Below, piece by piece: positions 1 to 13,681 of a DNA stretch of 64,000 nt. The position numbers and the translations under genes are program-made. The stretch lies in contig PTFA01000399.1 in the NCBI GenBank assembly GCA_003342895.1, forward strand, positions 1 through 64,000. Direction: 5' to 3'. Under the pieces are notes generated by a model. It saw nothing but the letters and a program-made list of their open reading frames with translations. It was not told where the DNA came from and did not search any database. The DNA is from Casuarius casuarius (lineage: Eukaryota > Chordata > Aves > Casuariiformes > Casuariidae). Each line of letters starts with the position of its first letter. Position 1 is the first letter of the stretch.

Positions 1-236
1 ATGAGCCTGGCAGATCAGTCGGTTTCCCCTCCACCTTGCTGTCCATTTATCTAGCCTGTACTTGATCAGTTTGTTATGGTGATGATGTTATAGGTGAAGG
101 AGGCTGCCAAAAGCCTTAGCAAAGTCAAGATAAACAATATCCACTGCTCTCCCCTCCTCCACCAAGACAATCATCTCATCTTATTGTAGCAGGCTATCTT
201 AAATGATTAAATGGATCTGCTTTTGACATGCATTCT
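1..236 (-). mobile_element. CR1 LINE fragment, 5'-truncated, cut by window edge
   Basis: Read on the plus strand, this is the reverse complement of the reverse-transcriptase part of a chicken-repeat-1 (CR1) non-LTR retrotransposon. The segment includes the characteristic AAAGCCTTAGCAAAGTCAAG stretch followed by CAATATCCACTGCTCTCCCC, which I recognise from avian CR1. The similarity fades near 236. The element's 3' part would lie left of position 1, outside the window. It carries many substitutions and small indels, so it is an old, non-coding copy. This call rests on remembered family sequence, not on an alignment. Confidence 0.85.
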
Positions 237-2312
237 GAGGAAGCAAGTAGGACTCTGCATGTATGTGAGATGGCCAGGAGAAACTGAGAGAACTTAGTTT
301 TCATGTGGAATGTAAGATTTTTGCATAAGACTGGAATAGGAATCTGTGCAAAAGCTTATCTGATTCAAACAGAGGCGTAGGTGTAAGGTATCTATATTTG
401 CATCTATATACTTGACATAGGAAGAAGAAAACGGGAGTGAGGTTGTGCAGGAATGGAATTTTCTGATGTTTGCTTGGGTTTTCTTGTTCGTACAAATTAG
501 TGTAATTAATATTGAATCAATAAAAATATTTATGCCAAAAAAGAGTCATTGTCAAAATTTCCTACTTACAATATCTAAAAGCAAACAAGGCACAAATCCC
601 ACAAAAACAACTGTTTTCATTGTACAGATATGATTTTCTCAGCCCATTCTCCACCATCTACAAGACAAGACAGATTTTACAAATAAATCTGATGTTACCA
701 TCTAGTCATCCTAAGGTGATTGTAATACAAAAACAGGGAAAAGATGTATGCATGTGAAATACCAGCTGTGGAAGTAATTCTAATACTGCTATTTCTTAGC
801 TTTCAGGTACTTTAATTTGAAATAATACTAACATTTTTAATACAAATCCTTTTTTATTCATACATATATAGCATTAGCATGGCTGCTTTTACTTTTTAAA
901 AGACTGCCTTTGCAAACTCTATGTCTTTTGTTAGCTGATACTTGTATTATTACTATCTCATTATGGGATGTCTTGTACCTTTCTCTTAAATATTTATTGT
1001 TAGTCAGAACACCAGATTAGATGGACAGGTAAATTAACATATTTTATCAGGCTGCTTCTTGTAATTTTTCCAGAAGTATATATTTTAGACATATTTGATT
1101 ATATTCTTCTTTATGCACCAAAATAAAAGAAATTTATCTGATGAGCAGCATCTATATATTTGCCACCTGAAATAGGGTTCTCATAGTAGGCAAGTGGATG
1201 GGAAGAATTGTTGAATTTCATGGTGTTTAACATCATATTTCATAAATTTGCTTTCTGTTTTTTTTCATTGATCCTTTCATAAGAACAAATTTGAGTGGAA
1301 CAAGGTGCACAAATGTGAATGAACCTGTAGTCTCACATTACAGAACGTTTGCTAGCTGTTCTGTCACACAGAGATATCCAAATGAATACCTATGACGAAT
1401 GACTTCACATTCAATAAAATACTTTATTTCCTCAAAATACAGCAAATCAAATAACTGATGCTTATGTTGAACTTTTATATACACCTATATTGTGCAGAAA
1501 GCTAAATGTCTTAGTTGTACCTTCCTATGTATTTAATTTAGATTTTACAGTCCTACAAGCAGACTATTAGGAAAACATTTATTATCAGCTAAGTGACAGA
1601 GATACGAACTGCATTACTGCACAACTTTAAACCCACAATATATGGCTTTAATTATGAAGAGGCATTTAAAATGCAATCATTATCTTTATGAAATTGAAAT
1701 GGACCTCTTATTTGAATAGAGCACTTAATAAGTGACTGAAGCTTACTATCATACAATGAGACAATATTAAACCTAATTTCTCTTTCACAATGAGTAGGAA
1801 CTGTTGGAAAAAGGTGGCTACTAGATATTTCTCCTGTGATGTTCCTTTTAGTTGCTCTTATCAATAGGTAATGGTATGACATACTTTGTACTCAACAATG
1901 TCTACAGAAGTATGGAAATCCTTCAGATATTGACTGATCACTTATGATCTACGTAGTGATACAGAATCATTTGGAAACAAGCTTAAAGAAGATCAGTAGA
2001 TTTTTCTGAACAAAAGGGTTAGAAAGCATAGATAGGTGAACTGTAACAGAGTCTCTTTGGGATAATCAGGCAGGACCATGCACTAGCAAAAAGCTAGGGC
2101 TTGAGCCTTGAAATATATCTTCCAGACTCAGTGACAGAGGAGGAAAACAGTATGGAAACAATAACTTCAGCCCTGCTACCACTCAAATAAATAGCAGAAC
2201 TAGTATTTACATTTGCTGTGTTTTGGTCCCTAGAGCTTTCCTTGCTCATAACGCCACCTGCTAGCAGATCTGTGAATTGTACCAGGTGTGGGCAGGTGGT
2301 TGTCCAGAGGAC
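237..2312. other. Unique AT-rich DNA, no feature seen
   Basis: The stretch is AT-rich with short A/T runs. The only open frames are short (62 and 64 codons at 301-633, 76 codons at 1652-1882, minus) and match nothing I recognise. No repeat family or regulatory block stands out. Confidence 0.6.
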
Positions 2313-2387
2313 TTTTTTTTTTTTTTAGTGTTAGCAAGAAGAATCACCAAGGCAGACACAACCAGATGGGGGGGGGGGGGGGGGGGG
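2313..2387. repeat. Homopolymer pair T14 and G20
   Basis: A run of 14 T (2313-2326) is followed 41 bases later by an uninterrupted run of 20 G (2368-2387). A G20 run can form G-quadruplex structures and is a common place for sequencing length errors, so the true length is uncertain. A 112-codon frame crosses it and encodes a poly-glycine run, which is an artefact of the repeat. Confidence 0.9.
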
Positions 2388-5300
2388 AGCGACATTACAT
2401 TTTACTATGTGAATCTGTGGATTAATACAGAACTACCCAAGACTGACTGTGAAGCTGTTGAGGTACTGATGCAGGGGGCATTATGGTTATGTTTGGGCTT
2501 GATGTACATGATTTATGGAACACGACTACAACTCTGGACCTATAGAGGGTCTTGGAGAGAAAATCAAAAAAGCATTATTCCAGATTTACTAAGCAACGCA
2601 GGATATCTGTCCTAAGAGCAAAATGGGTACAGTCAACGTAGTTCTTTCCAGCTTTGTTGGTCTCACATCTATTAATTAAATCTGTTTTATATGTGTAACA
2701 TATAGTAGCTTTCAAAACCTCAACAGGATTACCTGCAGTATTTTCTCAACATACACTTTTCTTCACTTTTGTTGCTAAAATATTAAAACAATAAGATTGC
2801 CAGGCTGATGAAACAACGGCTGTTTGAATGAATCTACTTTCAGAAGGAGGTGGAGAACAAATTGCAATAATCTCTTCTTATATAAAAATCATCAGACTTA
2901 AAAACTCCGAGCACAGTGACTTTTCTCTTTAAAAAGATGCTAATTATTAATGTACGTCTTTCCAAACAGATTATAATTATTCTTCTGAGTAATTTATATT
3001 GTATTTTCAGCATGAAAAAGCTCACAAAGCTGAGTGATGATATAGTGTTTCTTGTTGTGTCATAAAAATATTGCTGTTATCAGTCTTTACCTTGGCAGCT
3101 GTTGAGTTTAAATGCTTACCTAGGAAATGCATGAATAATACCTGTGTTAGGAAAGATTGACACCCATCATAATCTGTGTTTCTTTTGGTATAAATATTAT
3201 TGAGTTATAAATTAACTAATTTGACTACTTTAATAACTTGCATTAAATGGAACTTCATTTTGGTGAAATAGGATGGGTTTTGTGGGTGCAAGGTCTGGCA
3301 GAATCTAGTCAGCTTAGTGCCCCAAGTCAGTCCTGTCTCATAGAAAGTCTACAAGAATTCCTCCTCCTTGAAAGAAAGAGTCCCACCTGGACGAAATGCC
3401 TTCCTGACTTTTCTTACAAGCTAATACTCAAGGAAAATGTCTCCATATCAAACAGATTCCTTCTGTTTCTAAGGGCACTGATGGAGAGCAGAAAATCAGC
3501 CTTCTGTTCCTGATTGTGCTACTGCTCTATTGCTGCTCTGTTTGTATCTCACATGCAAAGTAACTTAGTTCAGGAGCACACCACCAGTTTCCAAGCACTT
3601 TTATGTCCTTTTGGATGCCCATTGAAAGTATCTGTACTCAGTTAAATTCAGCTGAATATCAAGTGCGTACAATGACTTTACTTGGCCAAGTCCCAGAAGA
3701 AGGCTTTCTTCAGTCCATTCCAAAACAAAAAATATGAGAAGCAACTTCACCCATTCAGGTCATCTCAACAAAAGACTGAGAGTTTCTAAAGCTTCTCATC
3801 CAGTTTAAAATTTCAGGAGTTTTTGTCCTCCTTCAGACAAAAAGAAAGCTCCATTTGGATTTTAAGGATGTTTCACCTGGAATGAAATCTTTCAGCTCTT
3901 TGGCCAATCAGAATTATGAGCATCAGTGGGTGTACAATAACTCCCCACCTTACTACTTTTCCTTTCACAGGTTAGTATAATTTTAAGCTATAATTACTTG
4001 TATCCTATTGTTATGATCTCTCAATAGAAGTTAGGAAATCCCATAATGCTTCTTCTAGATGTGCCTCACACATTTGTGAGAAACTTAGATTGTGCAATGT
4101 ACTTAGGTTGTGTGGTATATCTTTGCCGTGGAGAGCATAGGATAGCTCATAAACAGAAAGTTAGTGATCAGTATACCAGAGTTTGTGGGTTTTTTTATTG
4201 TTATGCAATGTGGTTTGCAGTTAAAGTTCCATCAACCCTTAATGTAGCTCTTCCACAATTTTTAAATGTGCATCTTTTCCATGTGGATGTGGGAAGAAAT
4301 GCTGCTTCTTGGATACATATAACAGTTGGGAAGGTGCATTAAAACTTCCTGAAATATTTTTCTGCAGCTCCTATTTCTTTTGAAATATTTCTATCTGATG
4401 CAAGAATACATAATGTTTATAGAAGAACATTATCTNGCACTTAGCATGTGCTTATCTCTCCCAAGAATTGCTCTTGCATGTTTCTGTTAAACACTTTAGT
4501 AATCACTTGCTTTAAATCCTATATGTTTTGAACGACATTGTGAATATTTGCTTTCATTAGTGAATAGAAGCTAATTTTAGAGATTTATTTTATTGCTGGT
4601 TGAAAAAAAATATTAATTTTGTATTCATTTTGTGTGTGCGTTTGTGTGCATGCACATGTGTGAGCGTGTGCTTCTTGAAGGTTTGTTTTTAATTTGCTTA
4701 CTCCATAGTGATAAAAAGCATAAATATTAATTGATCCGTACTTGAAGAAACAGATGTGCTAAACAAGAGAGACATGTATTTCATTGGATTTTTTTATTCT
4801 TTTTGTTTCTCTCACTTGTGAGAAAGATTCATGGAATACCCCTGTGTTTGGCTATGGCCTTAATTATGAAAACTTTTGTTGTGGTAAAAGATTATAAGAC
4901 AGTGTGGAAACACAAAATAAAATTTCTATATTAATCTTCTTTTTTCTTTATTCTGAGACTTATAATTCACTCTCAGCTTTCTGTCCGCCAATTTGCTTGG
5001 CTTCAATGAAGCATAATTAGATCAAGTAGGGCATAAAGGTATACATGCACAAAACAATGCCATTTATACAAAACACAAAACTGAAGGCCAGATTGTATTT
5101 CTCCCTCCCCCCTGGCCCTATGGGGAAAGAAAAGGAATAGTGAATCTTCCTCAATGGTCACAAACACAGGTTAAAAACAAAACCAAAACCTAATAGTTTA
5201 GCTTCAGAGATTATTCATTCCTAATGAAATATTGACATAGAATTTTATTTTGCAAAGGTTTGGTTTATTACAAATTGTTGCTGTTTATTGATTCTTGACA

Positions 5301-6054
5301 TCTTCATGTGTTTATATAGCACTTTATAAATCATTTGGGAAGAGACAAATATTTAAATTATTGACTAATTTCAACAGAATTGAATTTATAGGCTAGTATG
5401 GTAACTAATTTGTTAGTAAAATATACATTNAAAAATCTATAATAATGAAAATGCATTTTTCAAATGTTAGGTACAAATAGTACAAGTGTTTCTTTCAATT
5501 AATATTGCCCAGGTTTTTTTTTGTTTTTGTTTTTGTTTTTTTCAGTCTCATGTCTCTGGTTTGAGTTTGGTTCAGAGTCCATAGTTTTATTAAATGAGAG
5601 AAATTTTATTTTCATTTTTTGGCTTTGCCTGCTCATTGATTAAGTTGAAACTTATTTTGAAGCAAAAAGGAATGCTTGCTGGAAACTTGTATTAAAAAAA
5701 AAAAAAAAGTGCAGGTTTCTACATGTACTATTCCGGCATGTATTATACGGATGGTTTTGAACATGTCCTTACATTCTTCTCAAGAGCTGATTTAGGGTTT
5801 GTGCTGAATAGGCATCTTTTGGTGTTTCAGCTAAATATAATTGAACCTTTACCAAAAGACAAAGTGCTGCATGCAGAGTTTGCATACAGTACAGCAGTTT
5901 ATACAAACTGGCTTTATAAAGATTGATCTGATAGGAGTAAAGGAAGATATGACTCAACTTTCATTCCATCTCAGATAGTAAGAAATGTGGAAAGTTTAAT
6001 GCCGAGCTGTGAAAAGATTCAGTAAGTCACCACAAATCACTGCTACTAAGCCCA
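2388..6054. other. Unique AT-rich DNA with minor simple repeats
   Basis: No gene or element is recognised. There is a degenerate GT-rich tract at about 4629-4672, a (TTTTTG)n-like tract at about 5514-5541 and an A-run near 5694-5708. Single undetermined bases lie at 4436 and 5430. Open frames at 3247-3513 and 4046-4342 (88 and 98 codons) are unsupported. Confidence 0.6.
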
Positions 6055-6440
6055 AACTGGGTAATTTACACAGCACTTTGTGATCTTCAAACAGTCTGCA
6101 GTGTGCAATTATTCATGCCACGACATGGGGCCACGGCGCCCAGGCTGCCTGTTTGTTCTGAGGCTGAAGCAGAGGTGTTTGAAAACTGCGAGAGACGACC
6201 AAAGGCCCAGAGATCACGGCTAATGTGACACCCCCAGGCCTAATCTTCTTAGAGTGCTGGGATAAAATAAGTATCCATTACAAAATCAGCCTTCATCCTG
6301 CCCCCTTCTGTGCTCTGCCACTCTGATAGCCAACACAGAGACAATTGCATGATTCTGGGCTTAATCAGGTATTAGGAGCTAATGCAGTACGAGAAGAGGC
6401 TAATCTCCATATTTACTCCATCTGTACTTATGGACCTAAC
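6055..6440. promoter_or_regulatory. Candidate conserved non-coding element
   Basis: This block is less AT-rich than its flanks and keeps several CpGs (around 6121-6217, for example in CCACGGCGCCC) in a CpG-poor neighbourhood. It then runs into a homeodomain-type cluster (TTAATCAGGTATTAGGAGCTAATG near 6360-6384). It contains no repeat or long frame. This texture resembles vertebrate developmental enhancers, but conservation was not tested and there is no protein evidence. Confidence 0.3.
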
Positions 6441-7140
6441 TTGCCTGCCCCTGGTAGATCAAAAGGAATTGGCAAAAATCAGATTAGAGCTGAAGAAAGG
6501 CAAGAGAGGTCCAAGGAGTGTAAGAGGCAAATTTTTCCCTGCTTTCCTCAGTTGTGTATATGTGTATTAAAGCCATGTGGCCTAATCCCATGGAAACACT
6601 TTCCATTGTATTTCTTTTTCTTCTCCTCCCCACCCCCACCCTCTGGCCCTATCTTTAAAAATGGAAATTTCCATTGCAGTTAAAATTATTGATAAGCATA
6701 CCATGTTGTTTCTAAGGATCAACACTTACACAATTAAATCTGCTCCTTTTTTTAATATGGATTTTGTTAAACTCAATTTATTATGGCATTTATTTCTGAC
6801 TGACACATGTATACAGCTCTATTCTGCATCCAGTTTGACATCTGCTGAAAAACCCATAGCTAGACAGAACTCATTCATTCCAGGTCTTTGTAAGTGCTCT
6901 TTGTAAGTGCTACATGGGCAACGTATTCTTCTGTGGCCTTAAATTAAAATGACTGCAATAAAAGAAAAAAAAAGGAAGAAAGTGCCTGTAAAACCAACTG
7001 CTTTCCTTTCAGTTACTCACAAGTACCTGGTTACCTTCTTCTTGTATCTTCTTATCACCTACAATATCTTGGCATGTCTTTTCCGAAGCTTTTTCTACAA
7101 GCAGATACTTATGATTCCAGAAACGTGGACAGATGGGTAA
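6441..7140. other. Unique sequence, no feature seen
   Basis: A pyrimidine-rich patch (about 6609-6645) precedes AT-rich sequence. Overlapping short frames (6345-7140) in several phases have no recognisable product. Confidence 0.5.
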
Positions 7141-7770
7141 GGAAAAGAGAGCAAAGGAAATTCACACACTCACCACTGTTGGCAGTCACCTGCTGTTTGT
7201 AAACAGTGACATGTGGCCACCAATAATGACCTTCAAGTGAGGAGAGGCATGCACTACACTAACTTAAATGCTGTGGCCACCTTGGGTTGGTAATGCCTTA
7301 ATGACGAACAAGTTTTATGGAGCTGGGATGCATTCCTAGGCAAGTGTGGAAGAAGCCTGTACTGAAAAGAGAGTTCAGAAAAGCTGAGAACATTTCAAAG
7401 GGTGCGCTGTCCTCCCTTTTGGAAAGCTGACAGATTCACTATTTTTTTTGACTCTTCACAAACCCCAAGTGGTGCCAGAAGAGAGCTGTGTTGCTGCTGA
7501 TTTTTGGCAATGGAGCTCACCTCATTAGAGTGGATTAAGTCATGATGCTGAGAAGGATAAAAGGTGAAAAGCAAAAGCAGTGGATGGTGAACACAGAAAG
7601 CACAGAGTGTCATTTGTATGCTGACGCTATTATTGACTAGAGCCCATGTGGTTCACACTTTTCAATTACCGTCTGCTAGAAAGGTGGCCCATAATTGCAA
7701 AGGCTGATGCCAGTGCACCAAATGTCAAGGGAGCCTCCCTAACCCTCATCACCTTTTCTTGATGCTTGAC
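7141..7770. promoter_or_regulatory. Candidate enhancer-like block
   Basis: Near 7192-7205 the sequence TGTTTGTAAACAG carries two overlapping forkhead-type cores in opposite orientation. Around 7660-7720 there are homeodomain-type cores (CAATTACC, CATAATTG) in balanced-composition sequence without repeats. This is inference from motif density only; a function is not shown. Confidence 0.22.
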
Positions 7771-10700
7771 TTGAGGATGTTCAAAGGCAAAAAGCCACAG
7801 CCTGCAGATCTCCCTGAGGAAGAAAAAGATGCTATTTTTTTTAAAAAAAGAAAGATAAGAAAAAACCCCAACAACCCCAAACCCCTCATTTAGAAACCTA
7901 GAGTTAAATTCATTATCCTATGACCCTATCCTGTACCCTCTGCGTTGCTAGGACTTCCACCATCAACAGTGAGAATTTTACAGTGAAGAGCCATAGCAGG
8001 ATTTAGGCTTTTAGTCTTATTGTGCTGAAGTAGCCCAAATGCTGAACAGCACAAACCTGATTTAGTGCTGACACTAATCACCAAAGATGCTCATTCACAA
8101 GATTTTTAGAAGACTGAAAAAGAGCAATCTTAGTTTTCTTCTAAACTCCACTAGTGACTTTGACTGACAGTACAGTGTAACTCTTACTGAGACTCATCAT
8201 TTAAGCTGGTATTGTGTCATCCCTGCAAGTTCTAAAACCATCTATGTGCTATTACCCCAGTTTATTTAAAACCTCAAACACACTTTGTTTTATTTATTTC
8301 CCTTATTTCATTACACTATTATTACATTATACTATTCTATACTCTTATATGTAGTATTTCATTAAAAAATGCAAGTAAAGTAGATACTAAATATAAGCAA
8401 TGTTGAAATAAGATTTGACTCAAACTTTCTCAGAAAACTCAGAGCAGATCCCCAACAAATCAGAATTTTTTTATATGATTAACTATCTCATTATGGAATT
8501 TTACCAACTGATAACATCTTGTTTGGCTATTTGAAACATTATTTTGATAAATACATTTCTTATCAGCAGATAAATGGTCATAGGTTATGTATACTCTATT
8601 AGAAAATGTACATAACATTTTTAAGATCAATTTTTACTAGAAGTTACAGGCTCTGTTTTTAAAAAATCTTTTCAGTGCTTAGGAAATACTATCCTGTCAT
8701 TTCAAATTCAAAATACAAGTCTATATTATTATATTTTTTTATTTTAGATGAACTTTGTTTCAGAGAGAACTTTTTTTTTTTTTGTCAGTTACTGCAAGAA
8801 CTGGGCTAAGTCCTTGAATCAGGCTAGTCAGGGGAGTACTGAAGAGTTTACCATGTTAGTTATCATCACTGGCTTTGAAAAATTGGGACACAAGAACTTT
8901 GTAATGGAAGAAAACATATTTTTGTCTTCTTATCAATTCTTCTCTACAAGCACACCACCTTGGCGATTGTCAGATTGATTCAGTACTTATCGTTGCCATT
9001 AAGCCTTTTTTTTTAAAAAAAATCATTAGGAAAATTCTATTGGAGTAGTAGTTTAGTTGATCAAGTCTCAAATTTACATCTCTTAGATCCTGATTTCAGA
9101 GCCCAGAGACATCAGTTCAGTGTTTTCTGCCTGAGAGAGGGATATCAGTCTTGGTTCAAATCTTACATGCTAAAGTTTTAAGTAGTTATAACTGTGCAGA
9201 TTTGTTGAATTGGAATTAGCTCTAAATTGCACTGAAATTTTATCAAGTTCTAGGACCTGCCTGAAGTTTGGTGCATTTGTTGTTTGTGAAATAGAGATAG
9301 TTCATGATATGCTCTAAGAGTATATTTTTGTCACTGTCTGAAAGGACAGAAAGCAAAAATGTTCCCACCAACCTTCGTGACAGCTTTGTTCTTGGCTCCT
9401 TTGTCAGAAATGTCTTTATTTCTTGATTTTAAAGCAAGTTTGGCTTTGTTAGAATGAAGAGGCTTTACCTGTGATTGGTATTGGTGCCTGTTGCTGGTAT
9501 GCAACATTGCAACATTTCATTGCATATGTGCTGTAGCATGTATGTAAGTGCACAGATTCTTTTACTCTATTATTTTATCAAGAGTTTTCTTAGCTTCTTT
9601 AATTAATCTTGAAGACTCTCATTTTACAGTGAGGTAGATTGTCAATAATTTGTCTTAATTTTCAAATAGTAAAAATATTTTTAACTGTAAAACTTCTCCA
9701 AAGGACTTTCCGTAAGTCACACTGCATTGTCCAAAATTTTTGCAGCTTTATTTTATCTTTTCCTATTTCTCTGAACTTAACTGCTCAATATTTAGGTGAA
9801 ACCGGAGGATTCTAGAGTCAAATTGACTTGCCTGACTTTCTCAAATTTTGACTCCTTATGTCCAGTCAATTCACGTAAAGCTTAACTTCTACATTTTTCT
9901 CTCTGAGGGACAGATCTGATCCTCCACTCTCCTCTCCTTGCTCCTCTACGATGACATCTTTGTAAAGAACTTACGAATAGGAAACCATTATAATTCTCTT
10001 ATTCATAAACAAGTGGTGAGCCAATGACTTATCAAATGCATCAGGGTGGTATAATTTCAGAATATAGGTGCTTTGCATTCAGCAGTGTTGATGTTGTAGT
10101 CTGCATACACAGATGATAGGCTAAGGGTTTTGAATCAACTTTCAGAGAAGAAAAGTTGTCAGCAAGATGAAGGAAAAACACATGAGAAATTTTATTGGTG
10201 TTCTCCCTTGGAGATTTACTGAAGTATGTTAAAAATATGTATAAGTCACATCAACATTGTAACTTGGAATCCAGACAAAAGAGAGGGAAACTGACCTGTG
10301 TCCTACTCTATTTTTAACTCTTAAGTAGTGAGTGCAACAGCTCTGTGCTCTGAGAAGTTTCCCTGAGGGACAGTCAGGTGGGAACATTTAAAACTTCCTT
10401 CCCTCAGTATGCTGGGAAAGTGTTCAAAGCTATGAGCTTTGGCCTCAAAATGTTATCTGGAAACTCCAGGAAGAAAAATGAATTTGGATATCAGCTTAGA
10501 ATCTGAGTGCTCTGCTGAAGATAAAGTAGTGGCACAGCCTATATATTATGGTTTCAGTGTATGTGTTGAAATCCTATGATTTTTGTCTCATTACCATCTT
10601 TGAAGGCTATCCTCGCTCAGGCCACCATCAGATAAATGCATTTCAACTTCAGTGTTAGATTTTTTTTCCTGATAAGAAAGCCAAGCGAATAATTTCCAGA

Positions 10701-12119
10701 AAACAATAAATTGCAAACATATATTTATTTATTTATTAAACAAGAACCTTTATTACTAAAAAATTGTATCAGAATAATTTTGGTGATTAAATCTTAGCCT
10801 ATGTGTGACATTAAACCTAATTTTGCTCTGAATTAAAATTGGTTGAACATACATATTTTATACATATGCTCCTTGAATAGGTGAGTTTAATTCCTGGATT
10901 ACCATGTCAGTATTTTCATACACAGATTCAAAAAAACCTCCTTACTTCGTTTGGAAAACTGTGATTTCTGTAAGTATTCCCACCAATGAATTACATANGG
11001 CATATGCAAAATAGCAAAAGGTCAGCTGTAGCAAATTCACCAAATGCAAATTCAATTGTTTTTTTTTCAAAAAAAAAAACTTTTTAGATCTTTCTGAGGC
11101 ACTGTACTTGCTCAACTTTGCAAAATTACCTCAGCAGCTAAACTAGTGGTTTGATCACTCACTCTTGTTCTGTAAGTTCCAGACTTTGACATTTAGGTGA
11201 TATGAAATTTGACCCTAAATCCAAGTTTAGATATCAAATACTTTTGGCTGTCAGAGACTTGGGGCAAATTCAAGAGCTACTGACTTCCAAGAGGTGAATA
11301 CATATTTTCAGAATTTGTAAATTCTGACAGAAATTGTAAAAGTCTGGCAGTGTTCAGATGTCATATGGATTTGTGTCCCACTATAACCTTGCAAAATGCT
11401 ATGTTGTTGTGCTTCAACTAAAAGAACTTTTCCTTTGCACAGCTTTATAGGTAAACAGTTATGATGAACTTTTTTTAAAAAAAGTGAACTGAATAGGGAA
11501 GAAAGTGATAGGTTTGCTTGGAAATCTAATACATTTCCATTAGATTGTCCTAAGGGTGAAAAATGAAATGATGGTTGCCCTTGTAACTGCTGTTTGTTAA
11601 AATTAACTGGTAGAAAGTATATTAAGAAGAGTCTTCATTTCAATTCAGATCCATGCTTTGGTTCAAAAAGTCATTAAAGAGTTTGTTTTCTTTTCAGTTC
11701 TTAATGACTTCATCATTAGTGCTGAAAAATAACCAAATTTCACCCTCCTTTTTCTCAAGTTCCAGTTTAGCACTTTTGAATAATTAAAGATTCTTTTGCT
11801 TTGAGATAGCTGTACTGATACTGTGCGGACATGGAAAGGACAGTTTTCAAAGAAGGTCACTGACTGTAGAAAGGTTTACTATTCCATGTATTTGCCCCTA
11901 ATATTTTTCTCTTTTAGTTACTAGCAGCAGTGTCATATTAGATGACTTCCCCCTTTAAACTGTTAAGTGGTGCTAGTTCAGTTTTAGCGGTAAGTCGCCA
12001 GCAGACTCAGGGGAGAAGTGCTATCTCCTATGGCCCTGAAAATTGATATTGAACATGGAAGGAAAAATCTCACAAGTGGATAGCAATTAGCTAAAAAGGA
12101 TTTGCGACTCCATGATTCA
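7771..12119. other. Unique AT-rich DNA, no feature seen
   Basis: This is a long AT-rich tract with scattered T/A homopolymers (for example near 8770, 9007-9021 and 11058-11081), and one undetermined base at 10998. The frames at 8748-8978 and 11663-11860 (minus) are short and unsupported. No transposon family is recognised. Confidence 0.6.
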
Positions 12120-12450
12120 TCACACTAGGGGATCAAAGTCATTTACGGAGAGTATGTCTACAGTCCCTGCCTGCTGCTCTAAAGATATACCTCTGTTTAT
12201 CTCTCACACTGTGGTGTGACATTTCCTTTTTTAAGAGCCCATTTTCTTAGAAACATGGCAGTGGGCTGCTGCAGCATGGGCAGGCTTTGATTCTCCGCTG
12301 ACTGCCTAAATGACACGATGGCTCTAATGGCACAGCTTTAGCATGAGTTCACAATGGGAATTGGACTTATTATTTACATAAATGGACTAACAGGTCAGAT
12401 CTGCTACTCGCTTGTAAAAACCAGGACAAGTTCTTCCTGTGGCAAGTGGT
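12120..12450. promoter_or_regulatory. Candidate conserved non-coding element
   Basis: The block has higher complexity than its flanks. It contains a GC-balanced core around 12250-12330 (TGGGCTGCTGCAGCATGGGC, then a CpG near 12297), homeodomain-like TCTAATGG, and a run of short motifs without homopolymers. There is no repeat signature or open frame. The call is based on texture alone. Confidence 0.25.
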
Positions 12451-13035
12451 AGAAGACAAGCCTGTTATTTTGGAGTTTTGCGGACCTTTTGTAAGTTTTC
12501 CACTAAAAGCACTAACTTTAAAAATTAAATATCCCTTTCTGTGCATGTTTTTAGAACCATCTCATGATGAAATCCTTTAGAATTCTGTAAAAGGATTAAA
12601 AGAAACCTACCACAATAGCAAAGACTTTCTTTGTTGAAAAATTTAAGATTTTTTTTAAGAGAGATGAATTATACTCCTCTGTCTTTTCCAAAATTCACTT
12701 TAACATTTTGAAAAACAGTCTCCTTTGTCAAAATGTAACTTTGCTTTTCTAATAGTGTCATAGGAAAGAAAAAAACACCAAATTTTGTCAGCTTCTAAGG
12801 GTCCCTTTTATCTCAGAAGCAGCAACTGGGCTTGTGCCTCAGAACCACAAGCTGAAATCATGAAAATTTCTGTATAATTTCTAAAAATATTTTGTACTTT
12901 AACATTGGAAAAACTGAGCTCCTCTGTGGAAGGTAAAGTTAAATTCACTGAGTGATAATGTTATAGTTTTTTTGTAGAATTTTAAAAGCAGGGCCAGATT
13001 TTTCGTAGTCTTGCCTCAGTTGCCAGCTCTCTCGC
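12451..13035. other. AT-rich spacer, no feature seen
   Basis: This is AT-rich unique sequence with short T and A runs. No open frame, repeat family or motif cluster stands out. Confidence 0.5.
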
Positions 13036-13165
13036 ATGACGGTGAATACTAAATATGTATTAAAAGGTCACAATGGTGTGGTAGTGTTTATTTTTACATG
13101 CTAAATTCTAATTAACACTAATTGCTATGCTGTGACTCCAGCCATAGAAACAATGGCGAAACACT
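13036..13165. promoter_or_regulatory. Candidate homeodomain-motif cluster
   Basis: Within about 60 bases (13100-13160) lie paired TAATTA/TAATTG cores (ATTCTAATTAACACTAATTG), then AACAATGG (SOX-type) and TTTATTATGG (HOX/CDX-type). Such clustering is typical of developmental enhancers but also arises by chance in AT-rich DNA. No conservation data are available here. Confidence 0.22.
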
Positions 13166-13681
13166 ATTTATTATGGCCTGGAAATGCAGCAGACCTAGAG
13201 AGTCCTTTGGTAGACTGTTGACCCATTTCTGTCCATGTGGTTGGCTCTAGCCATAGAAAAGTACAGGACCTATATAGAAGGGTGTAATTTTTTTTTGCTT
13301 GTACCTCAACTAGGTCAGTAACCAAAATCAAGTGCATATGTGAACAAGGCACCATCTATATGCTCCCATTGGGGATCTCAAAGTGGAAGTCTGGCATCAC
13401 AGGATCTATAGGACCCCACTTGCTTTTTCAAAGTTCAAAATCTCCCTGCTTCTCCAGAGGACTGAGCCTCAGACATCCTGAGCAGTGGAGCATGCTCTCT
13501 GCCCATAAACTCATAAACCTGACGTTACTTTTTTCCCCTCCTGATGCCATCAAGGAAGTGAAAAATTCTTTCTGGCCTAGGACAATTTTTTGGTTCTTCC
13601 TAGGAAAGTACCTTCTTGGCCCCTACCAGTTCAGGTATCCCATATCATGAACTTCTCCCTACTCATTCATCTCCTTCTCAG
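13166..13681. other. Pyrimidine-leaning unique sequence
   Basis: The plus strand is rich in C and T here, and open frames overlap in all three plus phases (13360-13933). None matches a known protein. The pyrimidine bias explains the lack of stop codons better than coding does. Confidence 0.45.

Noticed and set aside
2277..2615. 112-codon plus frame
   Set aside because: It crosses the T14 and G20 homopolymers and gains a poly-Gly run; the frame depends on an uncertain homopolymer length.
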